A stretch of DNA of 64,000 nt from Bradyrhizobium sp. NAS80.1 (GTDB lineage: Bacteria; Pseudomonadota; Alphaproteobacteria; Rhizobiales; Xanthobacteraceae). The position numbers and the translations under genes were made by a program. The stretch lies in NCBI RefSeq assembly GCF_001908205.1, contig NZ_LGHL01000035.1:1-64000 (forward strand), read 5' to 3'. Shown here piece by piece: positions 16,111 to 23,582 of the stretch (position 1 is its first letter; each line of letters opens with the position of its first letter). The notes under the pieces were generated by a model that had not been told where the DNA came from, did no database searches, and worked only from the letters and a program-made list of their open reading frames with translations.

Positions 16111-17139
16111 ATGAGAGCGCTGGCCTGTTTCGCCGCAATCGCGTTCGCGCTGATGTGCGGCCGCACGTTCGCCGCGAACGAGGATGCGCCCAACCGCAAG
16201 CCGGTGAGAGCGATTGCCGACGCGCGGCTATCGGTCGGCGGCCAGGGAGTTCTGCCGCTCTATCTCTCTAGCGACTGGTCGATGCCGCTGCCGGCGATCT
16301 CGCGCGCCATCATCGTGCTGCACGGACGGCTGCGTAATGCCGACGAATATTATATGTCAGCCCATACCGCGCAGGTCGCCGCGGGCGACGACGGCAAGAG
16401 CGCGCTCATGATCGTGCCGCAGTTTTTGGCAGAGGTCGATATCGAAGCGCACAAGCTGCCCGCGGACACGCTGCGCTGGTCGCTGGAGGGATGGGAGGGC
16501 GGCGACGCCGCGCTCGCGCCGAATCCGGTTTCTTCCTTCGAGGCGCTCGACGCGATCCTCGCAAAACTCTCAGACCGGCGCACCTTTCCGAACCTGAAGC
16601 AGGTCGTGGTCGCCGGGCACTCCGGCGGCGGCCAGGTCGCGCAGCGCTACGCCATCGCCGGCAAGGGCGAGGCGACGCTGTCGCGCCAGCACATCGACGT
16701 CCGCTACGTCGTCGCCAATCCCTCGTCCTACGCCTATTTCAGCGACACGCGGCCGGTGCCGGCCATCGCCGCATCCTGCCCGGGCTTCAATAATTGGAAA
16801 TACGGCATGGACCAGCGTCCGCCCTATCTTGCGGACGCAACGCCGGTCGCGCTCGAGAAGCGCTATGTCGAGCGCGAGGTGATCTATCTGCTCGGCACGC
16901 TCGACACCAACCCGGAGCACCCCGCGCTTGACAAGAGTTGCATGGCAAGGGCGCAAGGGCCTCATCGCTACTTCCGCGGCCATGCCTACGCCGACGCGAT
17001 GACGAAGCGCGACCACGGCACGCCCAATCATCGGGTCTGGGATGTTGCCGGCGTCGGCCATGACGGCGACAAGATGCTGACCTCGACATGCGGGCTCGCG
17101 GCGCTGTTCGATATTCCGGGCTGCGGGGCGGAGCGCTGA
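16111..17139 (+). CDS. secreted alpha/beta-hydrolase-like protein
   Basis: A protein of about 342 residues with a Sec signal (MRALACFAAIAFALMCGRTFA) and a serine-hydrolase layout. An early strand reads AIIVLHGRLRNADEYY, the nucleophile elbow is VVVAGHSGGGQ near residue 170, and the candidate catalytic His is in DVAGVGHDGDKM close to the C-terminus. ATG 16111 sits 10 bases after GAAGGGG; the in-frame ATG at 16102 touches that site and is less likely. It is probably a periplasmic or secreted esterase-like enzyme. The substrate is unknown. Confidence 0.75.
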   Translation: MRALACFAAIAFALMCGRTFAANEDAPNRKPVRAIADARLSVGGQGVLPLYLSSDWSMPLPAISRAIIVLHGRLRNADEYYMSAHTAQVAAGDDGKSALMIVPQFLAEVDIEAHKLPADTLRWSLEGWEGGDAALAPNPVSSFEALDAILAKLSDRRTFPNLKQVVVAGHSGGGQVAQRYAIAGKGEATLSRQHIDVRYVVANPSSYAYFSDTRPVPAIAASCPGFNNWKYGMDQRPPYLADATPVALEKRYVEREVIYLLGTLDTNPEHPALDKSCMARAQGPHRYFRGHAYADAMTKRDHGTPNHRVWDVAGVGHDGDKMLTSTCGLAALFDIPGCGAER

Positions 17140-17251
17140 TGCTGACGTCTTGAAGGCAGATATCTTGATGGCTTGGCTCCGGCTGTTACACTTCGCCTTG
17201 CGACGTGCCTCATCGTGAGGCGACGCCAAGAAGACGAAGTGGAAACGCCTG

Positions 17252-18769
17252 ATGCTGCTGCCCCTGTCCGATTTGCCGCGCTGGTACGCTCAACGCAAAC
17301 CCCAGGGCACGATCGCCGTCCAACATGGGCAGGACATGCTGACATGGACCGAACTCGAGCGCGGTGCCAACCGGCGCGCGCGGGCGTTCGCGGCGAAAGG
17401 CGTCAAGCCCGGCGACTTCGTCGCGATCGGCCTTCCTAACGGCAATGCGTTCTTCGAGACCAGCTTCGCGGTGTGGAAGTGCGGTGCGACGCCGACCTCG
17501 CTGTCATGGCGCCTGCCGCGCGGTGAAGCCGCCGCGGTACTCGATATCCTGAAGCCGGCGCTGGTCGTCGGCGGCGAGGCCGACTGGAACGCGCCGAACC
17601 GCCTGCCTGCGGATTTCTCCCCGGAAGGTTTTTCGGACGAGCCGCTGACGCCGCCGGTGGCCCGCTACTGGAAAGCCATGACCAGCGGCGGCTCGACCGG
17701 CCGGCCGAAGGTGATCCTCGATCATCAGCCGGCAGTGACAGACACGGTGGCCGCGCTGCCGCTCAACATGCCCTTCGGCGCTTCGCTGCTCAATCCGGGA
17801 CCGCTCTATCACAATGCGCCGTTCATCGTGTCGCATTATGCGTTGTTCGGCGGTGGCAAGCTCACCGGCCTCGTCAAGTTTGATGCCGAGGAGACGCTGC
17901 GCCTGATCGCACGCGAGCGCGTGCAATGGGTCAATTTCGTGCCGACCATGATGCACCGGATCTGGGCGCTGCCGGAGAGCGTGCGTAACGCCTACGACGT
18001 GTCGAGCTTGCAGACTGTGTTTCATATGGCAGCTCCAATGCCGCCCTGGCTGAAGGAAAACTGGATCGCCTGGCTGGGGCCGGAGCGGATCTGGGAGCTC
18101 TATGGCGGCACTGAGCGACAGGGCTCCTGCATCATCTCCGGCACGGAATGGCTGACGCACAAGGGCTCGGTCGGCAAGATCGGCGAGATGGCGAAGCTGC
18201 GTATCATAGGCGAAGACGGCAACGACGTCGCACCGGGCGAAACCGGCGAGATCTATTTCCTCAACAACGACGGCAAGGACGCCACCTATCACTATCTCGG
18301 TGCCGAGCCGAAGCGCCGCGCAGACGGTTGGGAATCGCTCGGCGATATCGGCAGGCTGGACGCGGAAGGTTACCTCTATCTCGGCGACCGCCTCGCCGAC
18401 ATGGTGCTGCGTGGCGGCGCCAACATCTATCCGGCCGAGGTCGAGGCCGCGGTCTCCGAGTGCCCGGGCGTGCGGTCCTGCGTCGTGGTGGGATTGCCTG
18501 ATCCGGAGCTGGGCCAGCGCGTGCACGCCATCATCGAGCCGGAGTCCGATGCGGATGGACAGACGATCGCGGATGGTATGGCGGATTTCCTCAAGGACAG
18601 GCTCAGCCGCTACAAGCACCCCGAGAGTTTCGAGATCGTCAGCGCCCCGCCGCGCGATGATTCCGGAAAAGTCCGCCGCACGCTGTTGCGCGATGAGCGC
18701 GCGGCGTGGATGAAGGAGGGGCGCGCCTTCCGCATCCTGCCGTCGAAGGCGCGGGCGCACGCCGACTGA
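17252..18769 (+). CDS. AMP-binding acyl-CoA synthetase/ligase
   Basis: A 505-residue enzyme of the acyl-adenylate-forming superfamily, making acyl-CoA from acid, ATP and CoA. The P-loop-like motif is MTSGGSTGRPKVIL (about residue 143), then ELYGGTERQ, the hinge region with GYLYLGDRLADMVLRGGANIYPAEVE, and a C-terminal Lys in DDSGKVRRTLL. It is shorter than acetyl-CoA synthetases and resembles medium-chain or aryl-acid ligases. The RraA-like gene follows after 25 bases, so they are probably cotranscribed. The start is ATG 17252. Confidence 0.88.
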   Translation: MLLPLSDLPRWYAQRKPQGTIAVQHGQDMLTWTELERGANRRARAFAAKGVKPGDFVAIGLPNGNAFFETSFAVWKCGATPTSLSWRLPRGEAAAVLDILKPALVVGGEADWNAPNRLPADFSPEGFSDEPLTPPVARYWKAMTSGGSTGRPKVILDHQPAVTDTVAALPLNMPFGASLLNPGPLYHNAPFIVSHYALFGGGKLTGLVKFDAEETLRLIARERVQWVNFVPTMMHRIWALPESVRNAYDVSSLQTVFHMAAPMPPWLKENWIAWLGPERIWELYGGTERQGSCIISGTEWLTHKGSVGKIGEMAKLRIIGEDGNDVAPGETGEIYFLNNDGKDATYHYLGAEPKRRADGWESLGDIGRLDAEGYLYLGDRLADMVLRGGANIYPAEVEAAVSECPGVRSCVVVGLPDPELGQRVHAIIEPESDADGQTIADGMADFLKDRLSRYKHPESFEIVSAPPRDDSGKVRRTLLRDERAAWMKEGRAFRILPSKARAHAD

Positions 18770-18794
18770 GACACATCACGGAAGGACTGAACCG

Positions 18795-19433
18795 ATGAGC
18801 ATCACCATCGCTGCGAGCAGCGTGCCAAAGCCGCCGGCCGACATCATCGCGGGTTTTCGCAACGCGCCGACCTCGGTCATATCAGACAATCTCGCCCGGC
18901 TGCCGGGCGCGGTGGGGCTAAAGCCCTATCATCGCGGCGGCAAGCTGGTGGGGACAGCCTTCACGGTGCGCACTCGTCCCGGCGATAATCTCGCCATCCA
19001 CCGCGCGCTTGAGTTGGTCGGTCCAGGCGATGTCATCGTGGTCGATGGCGGCGGTGACGAGACGCGCGCGCTAGTCGGCGAAATCATGAAGAACATTGCC
19101 GAATGGCGGAAGGCGGAAGGCTACGTCATCGACGGTGCCATCCGCGATGTCGCGGCCTTCGCCGGAGACGATTTCCCCTGCTATGCCCGCGCGGTGATCC
19201 ATCGCGGTCCCTACAAGAACGGTCCCGGCGAGATCAACGTGCCTGTTACGATCGGCGGCAGCGTGATCTCGCCCGGCGACATCGTCGTCGGCGACGAGGA
19301 CGGCGTGGTGTCGTTTCCCGCTGCCGGCGCCGCGGCGCTGCTCGAGGCGGTGCGTGCCCAGGTGACGCGCGAGGAGGAGACGCTGAAGGCGATCCGCGAG
19401 GGCCGCTACCAGGGCTCCTACGGCAAATCCTGA
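18795..19433 (+). CDS. RraA-family protein (HMG/CHA aldolase-like)
   Basis: A 212-residue protein of the RraA-like fold, which includes class II pyruvate aldolases that split 4-hydroxy-4-methyl-2-oxoglutarate or 4-carboxy-4-hydroxy-2-oxoadipate, as well as RNase E regulators. The active-site region has GAIRDVAAF with Arg117-Asp118 and the oxyanion/metal loop GPGDVIVVDGGGDETRALVGE. ATG 18795 follows GGAAGGACTGAACCG. Linkage to an acyl-CoA ligase favours a catabolic aldolase role over RNase regulation. The reaction is not proven. Confidence 0.85.
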   Translation: MSITIAASSVPKPPADIIAGFRNAPTSVISDNLARLPGAVGLKPYHRGGKLVGTAFTVRTRPGDNLAIHRALELVGPGDVIVVDGGGDETRALVGEIMKNIAEWRKAEGYVIDGAIRDVAAFAGDDFPCYARAVIHRGPYKNGPGEINVPVTIGGSVISPGDIVVGDEDGVVSFPAAGAAALLEAVRAQVTREEETLKAIREGRYQGSYGKS

Positions 19434-19570
19434 TCAACGCGAGGCTTAAGTCAAGGCAATGGCTGGGTCGATCGCCAACCGAAGTCGGCCATTGCTGTTC
19501 TCTAAAGTGATTTCACAACTTGTTTTCGGCCAAGCTTTTCTCATGCTTTTTGATGCTGAGGTTACTTTGG

Positions 19571-20503
19571 ATGATGAGGATTTACGCGGTTATCCTGCCT
19601 AGCTTTCTCCTTCTGTTGATCTCTGGAAACGACGAGGTCGGTTCGTGGCAGATGCCGCGTCTTGGTTCCGACCGCGGTACAGTGCCTATTTTCGATGACC
19701 ATGAGATTATTAAAAGTCATCCCGTGCAGCCGAAAATCACGGTTGCTTCGACCGATACAGAGCGGCGAATGACGGAAGAGACGTACGCAAAAACAAACGG
19801 TCTCTCCCCGGACGCGGTCGGAAGCCGTTTTGCGGCCAGTGGAGTCTTACGATGCCCTGGTGGAGATAGCAGCGCTCAAGTGACTGGCGCACGCGACGTG
19901 ATCACGACGGCGGCTCACGCGTTTCGGGAGGTCTGTAAGCCTCCAACGTCGCCCGACAAGTGTAGATTCGAATACTATCTGGGAGCGGAGAGGCGGACCA
20001 TTCCTTTGTCGGCGGGCTTATGGATGGGCACCTGCTTTGATAGTGGGTCGAGAGCTGTTGTCGGCGACTGAGCAGTCGCAAAGCTCGAGTTTCCCGCAGA
20101 GGTGACGCCTTACGAGGTCTACGAACGGCCCGAAATTTTGGTCGAGCTGGAGCGTGTCCTGGCGGTTGTCGGTTACGACATCGAAGCCACAGGAAAGACA
20201 GACAAGTACGGGCCGTTCAACAAGACGATACAGGAGTGTCAAATACGCGACGTAAGGGACTGGTCGATATTTGAAACGAACTGCGAGTTTACAGTTGGGG
20301 CATCAGGTAGCGCCCTGTTTCGCTTATTGGGTAGTCGAATGACTCTGTTCGGCGTTCTCAGTGGAGACTATCACGATAAAGAATATTGTCCGCGAGGCGG
20401 CTGCGAGTTCAAGAGTCGGCAATGGTCCAGCGTGTACGTGACCTTGAAGGGTGAGTTCAAAGACCGGCTCCTGGACGCCGTGCGTCTGTCTACGGCAAAA
20501 TAG
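19571..20503 (+). pseudogene. trypsin-like serine protease gene interrupted by an in-frame TGA
   Basis: Two stretches in one frame make a single S1-type protease. The first has a signal peptide (MMRIYAVILPSFLLLLISG) and the catalytic His in VITTAAHAF (His codon 19916-19918), ending GSRAVVGD at the expected catalytic Asp. TGA 20069-20071 follows immediately, and the frame resumes AVAKLEFPAEV, then CEFTVGASGSALF with the catalytic Ser (20303-20305). Proteases often have Trp after this Asp (DWAVAKL), so TGG to TGA is the likely change. ATG 19571 follows GAGGTT. The gene looks visibly less GC-rich than its neighbours, suggesting acquisition. Without readthrough only the His-containing half is made. 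Confidence 0.75.
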
Positions 20504-20522
20504 GATGCAGAGGGAGAACGGC

Positions 20523-20895
20523 GTGAGTCAGAAAGACGAATTCCACAATCTCAACGATGCCAGTGACGGGCTGTTCCGCGAGCTCGCGGCCGGCGTGACC
20601 ACGCGCATCTGGCGAGCAGGCGATGCTGTCGGTGGTGACGCTGGCGCCGCATGCCCAAGGCACGCTGCATCATCATCCCGAGGAGCAATGGGGCGTGCTG
20701 CTCGACGGCACCGCGATCCGCGTCCAGGGCGATGAGGAGATCGCCGTGAAGAAGGGCGATTTCTGGCGCACGCCGGGCAACGTGCCGCACACCATGTGCG
20801 CCGGCCCCAACGGTGCCCGCGTGCTGGATATCTTCAGTCCGCCACGACCCGAATACAGGAAACCCGGATCGGGCTTCGGGACGACTAGCGCTTAA
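20523..20895 (+). pseudogene. cupin-domain protein, frameshifted
   Basis: A small cupin split by a frame change near 20610-20620. The first part starts at GTG 20523 after AGGGAGA and reads VSQKDEFHNLNDASDGLFRE, continuing to TTRIW. The second frame reads SGEQAMLSVVTLAPHAQG, then HHHPEEQWGVLLDG (metal-binding cupin motif) and GDFWRTPGNVPHTM (second motif), ending at 20895. Two bases missing, or one extra, between ATC and GGCGAG would restore one 123-124-residue protein. Cupins of this size bind a metal and may be sugar-binding or dioxygenase-like. The second half alone may start at ATG 20623 but lacks a ribosome site. Confidence 0.7.
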
Positions 20896-20964
20896 ACGCA
20901 CGTGCCGTATCGTGGTCGCGGCCGGCCATGAACGACGTGCTCGGCGGCCATGTCGATCTCATCG

Positions 20965-21258
20965 TCAGAGCATCTTGCCGACGATCTCAGTCATATCTGC
21001 TGCCGAAAACGCGCGCAGGGTTTCGGTGCGGACATTGCCGAGTGCGCTGAGACTAAGGCTGAGCGACATCGCGGCAGTCTCATCTGGGGCCTCGAGAACG
21101 GTCACAACGTCATATCGTCCCTGCGTCCAGACAATCTCTTTCACGGTCACGCCGAACGTTTTGGCCATCTCCTTGAATGCGTCGGCCCGCTTCGGCGAGT
21201 CCTTGACGTTGCGGACTCCCTGATCAGTGAATTTCCCCAGTACGACATAGGTTACCAT
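20965..21258 (-). CDS. GYD-domain protein
   Basis: A 97-residue protein matching the GYD family, a ferredoxin-like alpha/beta fold with TQGRYDVVTVLEAPD in place of the name motif, preceded by MVTYVVLGKFTDQGVRNVKD. ATG 21258 follows GGGAGGACGACC. Family members often sit beside metabolic operons and have no assigned function. Confidence 0.85.
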   Translation of the reverse strand: MVTYVVLGKFTDQGVRNVKDSPKRADAFKEMAKTFGVTVKEIVWTQGRYDVVTVLEAPDETAAMSLSLSLSALGNVRTETLRAFSAADMTEIVGKML

Positions 21259-21382
21259 GGTCGTCCTCCCTGGTTAGAACCCAGATTCAATTCTCGCTTG
21301 AGGAAACCGCGCCGAGTGTGCCACAGCGGCTGCGACAACGCCACTTGCGCGTTCGGAGCGTCAGCGGATGTGGCTTACTCGG

Positions 21383-21736
21383 TTAGGACAACGGCCGCGC
21401 GAAACTGAGCTCATGGCCGTCGGGGTCGGTGAGATGGAAGTAGCGCTCACCCCATTCCGCATCGCGCGGCGCGGTCGACGGCTGCCATCCGGCGGCACAT
21501 GCGCGCTCATAGGTCCCGTCGACATCGGCGACATGGAAGATGACGCGGCCCCACCAGGACCAGCGCTTGTCGTCCGGCTGCGCCGTCAGGTTGAGATAGC
21601 CGGTGCCGGCGCGAAAGCTTGTGAATGCCGCGGCCTCGCCGCCATACAGGAGCTCGAACCCCAGCGAACGGTAGAAGTGCACGGCGCGCCCCATATCATG
21701 CGTGCCGAGCGTGATGGCGCTGATGCTTTCGATCAT
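21383..21736 (-). CDS. VOC-family (glyoxalase/bleomycin-resistance-like) protein
   Basis: A 117-residue single-domain VOC protein. The opening strand is SAITLGTHDMGRAVHFYRSL, the centre has GRVIFHVADVDGTYERA, and the end is YFHLTDPDGHELSFARPL with the typical metal-ligand Glu. ATG 21736 is preferred over 21829 because family members start MIxxISxITL and CGGAG lies nine bases upstream. The reaction is unknown; candidates are lactoylglutathione-lyase-like isomerisation or dioxygenase chemistry. Confidence 0.85.
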   Translation of the reverse strand: MIESISAITLGTHDMGRAVHFYRSLGFELLYGGEAAAFTSFRAGTGYLNLTAQPDDKRWSWWGRVIFHVADVDGTYERACAAGWQPSTAPRDAEWGERYFHLTDPDGHELSFARPLS

Positions 21737-21873
21737 GTGAGCGGCTCCGCCGAGAGGGATCTGCGATTGTATAGCCCCCAGGCTCAGGTTGACGATGATC
21801 TGGCCCGCCTTGCGGCTGGCGAAGCGCATTCTGCTCTGCTATGAGGGGCCCGAGCCCGCCCCGCGGGTTCCGC

Positions 21874-21950
21874 GGTCCCGTAGCTCAGCCGGATAGAGCG
21901 ACGGTTTCCTAAACCGTAGGTCGGAAGTTCGAGTCTTCCCGGGATCGCCA
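21874..21950 (+). tRNA. tRNA-Arg (anticodon CCT)
   Basis: A full 77-base cloverleaf: acceptor GGTCCCG pairs with CGGGATC, the D arm is GCTC...GAGC, and the anticodon stem ACGGT/ACCGT has loop TTCCTAA, giving anticodon CCT. The T arm is GGAAG-TTCGAGT-CTTCC and the discriminator G is followed by an encoded CCA ending at 21950. It reads the AGG codon. An integrase remnant lies on the other strand about 100 bases downstream, so this tRNA has probably served as an attachment site. Confidence 0.95.
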
Positions 21951-22057
21951 TACCTAAAACTTCCTTTAACATCTTCAATAGCTTGGCTTCCCGTTAGTCG
22001 TCGATTTCAAAATCGGTTAGTCACTCGCTGTTCCGGAGCTGTTCGCAAGCTTCGCCC

Positions 22058-22369
22058 TCACGGCATCGCCGCGGATGCCGTAAGCGAGTTCTTCTGTGCG
22101 TTGTAGGTCTTGCCGTCGAGGAAGTCGCGCACCGACTTCGCGCGCAAGGTTGCCGCCGGTTATCGTGTGCAGTGCTCGCAGAAGCGATCCAGGATCGGCC
22201 CCCACGTGTCCTGGGTGTCGTTCGCGAGTGCCTTCTTGAAGGCATCGCTCTTGTAGAAGGCGATCGTGACCGCGTCGACGGTGCCGGCCTTCGCCTTGCT
22301 CTGTCCGACGGGGACGTGTTCAATTTCCGGGATTTCCGGATTATGAACAACCACCATCTCGGCTTGCAC
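22058..22369 (-). pseudogene. remnant of a tyrosine site-specific integrase (N-terminal part)
   Basis: The minus-strand frame reads AKAGTVDAVTIAFYKSDAFK, then ALANDTQDTWGPILDRF, the usual core-binding (SAM-like) domain of alphaproteobacterial phage or island integrases. After a stop (near 22160) the same frame goes on ATLRAKSVRDFLDGKTYNAQ KNSLTA, again integrase-like, and then stops. The catalytic C-terminal domain with Arg-His-Arg-Tyr is absent. Position next to tRNA-Arg fits a decayed tRNA-borne island. The roughly 440 bases between the tRNA and 22391 hold nothing else I can support. Confidence 0.65.
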
Positions 22370-22390
22370 AGGGCATTTTGAGCTTTCCGA

Positions 22391-22846
22391 TCAGACGGGC
22401 GCCGAGCCCGCCTTGCCGCGCAGTCCCCAGAGGATCAGCGTAAAGGCGACGATGCCGGTCGGAGCGGCTGGATACATCACGATCTGGATCATCGCCTCTT
22501 GGAAGGCGCTGCCGCGTGCGCCTTGGGCGGCGATCGGCATGATCGAGCCGCCGGCGCCCCAGAGCGCGGCAACGATGAATCCGGCAATCGTCGCCAGCGC
22601 CGAATAGATGAGGAACCAGAAGGCAATTCGCGTGGCCGTCGTTCCGAGCTTCAGCGTCGGCCACATCAGTCCCGTGGCCAGGAACAGGACGCCGGTGAAG
22701 CCGCTCAGCGTATGCACCGAGCGGCCGAGATGGGGCGAGGCCAACGCCGGGATGACAAAGCCCTCGAACGAGGTGAAAAGAAACAGGACGACGCCGAGCT
22801 GAAGCAGGCGGCGCCCCTGACGTGACAGGATTTGCTGCAGGTCCAT
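22391..22846 (-). CDS. four-helix membrane protein, hydroxylaminobenzene mutase (HabB)-like
   Basis: A 151-residue integral membrane protein with four hydrophobic segments (about 16-36, 49-65, 74-94 and 118-142). It resembles the HabA/HabB mutases that turn hydroxylaminobenzene into aminophenol in nitroarene degradation. The shared pattern is a short region like ASPHLGRSVHTLSGFTG, a helix ending GLMWPTLKL, and AALWGAGGSIMPIAAQG followed by QEAMIQ. ATG 22846 follows GGAGGCTGTT. No other nitroarene genes are near, so the native substrate may differ. The family call is by memory of motifs and is moderate. Confidence 0.55.
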   Translation of the reverse strand: MDLQQILSRQGRRLLQLGVVLFLFTSFEGFVIPALASPHLGRSVHTLSGFTGVLFLATGLMWPTLKLGTTATRIAFWFLIYSALATIAGFIVAALWGAGGSIMPIAAQGARGSAFQEAMIQIVMYPAAPTGIVAFTLILWGLRGKAGSAPV

Positions 22847-22989
22847 AACAGCCTCCGATCCACGAGGCGCTCCAGCGCGCCGCCGTCAGGAGCACCGGAT
22901 GAACGTCGGAACGCACAGGAAGTTCAAATCGGTCTCACCGCGCCGCCGTCGTGCGGGACGGAAGCAGAAGGGGCTTGCTGGGCAGCGAA

Positions 22990-23208
22990 TCACAAGACGC
23001 TGCCAGCTATCGCCGTGGTCGAGCGGTCCGGCCCGCGGATGCGTCCATCCACGCCGCCCCGGACCTCAATGGAACTTTCGCTGAGCCTCTTGATGATCTC
23101 CTGCAGGTCCTTCACTTCATCCTCGATGACCTGTCGAATTTCCGCTGAGCGCGAGGGTTTGGTTGTCGGCTCTTCGTTATCCTGGTGCGGTTCTTCCGGG
23201 CGCTTCAT
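22990..23208 (-). CDS. small hypothetical protein
   Basis: A 72-residue frame starting MKRPEEPHQDNEEPTT followed by the helix-forming stretch EIRQVIEDEVKDLQEIIKRL. The composition is that of a soluble, acidic-then-helical protein. No strong ribosome site is seen before ATG 23208; an upstream ATG at 23238 is possible. No family is recognised. Confidence 0.4.
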   Translation of the reverse strand: MKRPEEPHQDNEEPTTKPSRSAEIRQVIEDEVKDLQEIIKRLSESSIEVRGGVDGRIRGPDRSTTAIAGSVL

Positions 23209-23310
23209 GCCGCGATGGTCGGAGAGAAACGACGGCACCGGTTGACTGGATCAAAGCGCTTTGCCGTCGGCTCAGCCACTCTCAGAACGGCATATCCCCG
23301 TCGTCGACCT

Positions 23311-23522
23311 TCATGTCCCGGTCTCGATCAGGATGTCCTCGGCGTCCTGCCGCAGCGCCAACAGATAATCGGTGTCCGAGCGGTATTGTCGGAATCGCCG
23401 AGATCGAGAAACTCCGTTGCGGTCGGCACGTACTCGGAGGTGCGCCGCGCCTCGCGGATGGTCTGCGCGATCACCGCATAGCTATTTGGCAGGCCCTCCG
23501 GCGCAAGATTTGCTAGAAGCAG
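23311..23522 (-). pseudogene. small unrecognised gene with a one-base frameshift
   Basis: One minus frame reads ANLAPEGLPNSYAVIAQTIR and then EYVPTATEFLDLGD. Adding one T near 23383 continues it as FRQYRSDTDYLLALRQDAED ILIETGT and a stop at 23311, about 70 residues in all. Both halves have protein-like composition and would be continuous with that single base. AAGGAGGG (23528-23535) lies just upstream, but the nearest in-frame start is CTG 23522. I do not recognise the family. The rest of the 23239-23582 gap shows no gene. Confidence 0.45.
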
Positions 23523-23582
23523 GCTTCCCTCCTTGCTCGGCTCACCCGCGAGCCATCTCGCCTCAGTGCATATCCGGAGACA

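Noticed and set aside
17504..18760. 418-codon minus-strand frame
   Set aside because: It is the antisense of the acyl-CoA ligase, without motifs.
20069..20071. UGA as a selenocysteine codon in the protease gene
   Set aside because: The context fits a Trp-to-stop change next to the catalytic Asp. No Sec-type hairpin was noticed after it, and S1 proteases do not use Sec there.
22017..22205. Independent small gene after the tRNA
   Set aside because: The sequence is better explained as the shifted continuation of the integrase remnant.
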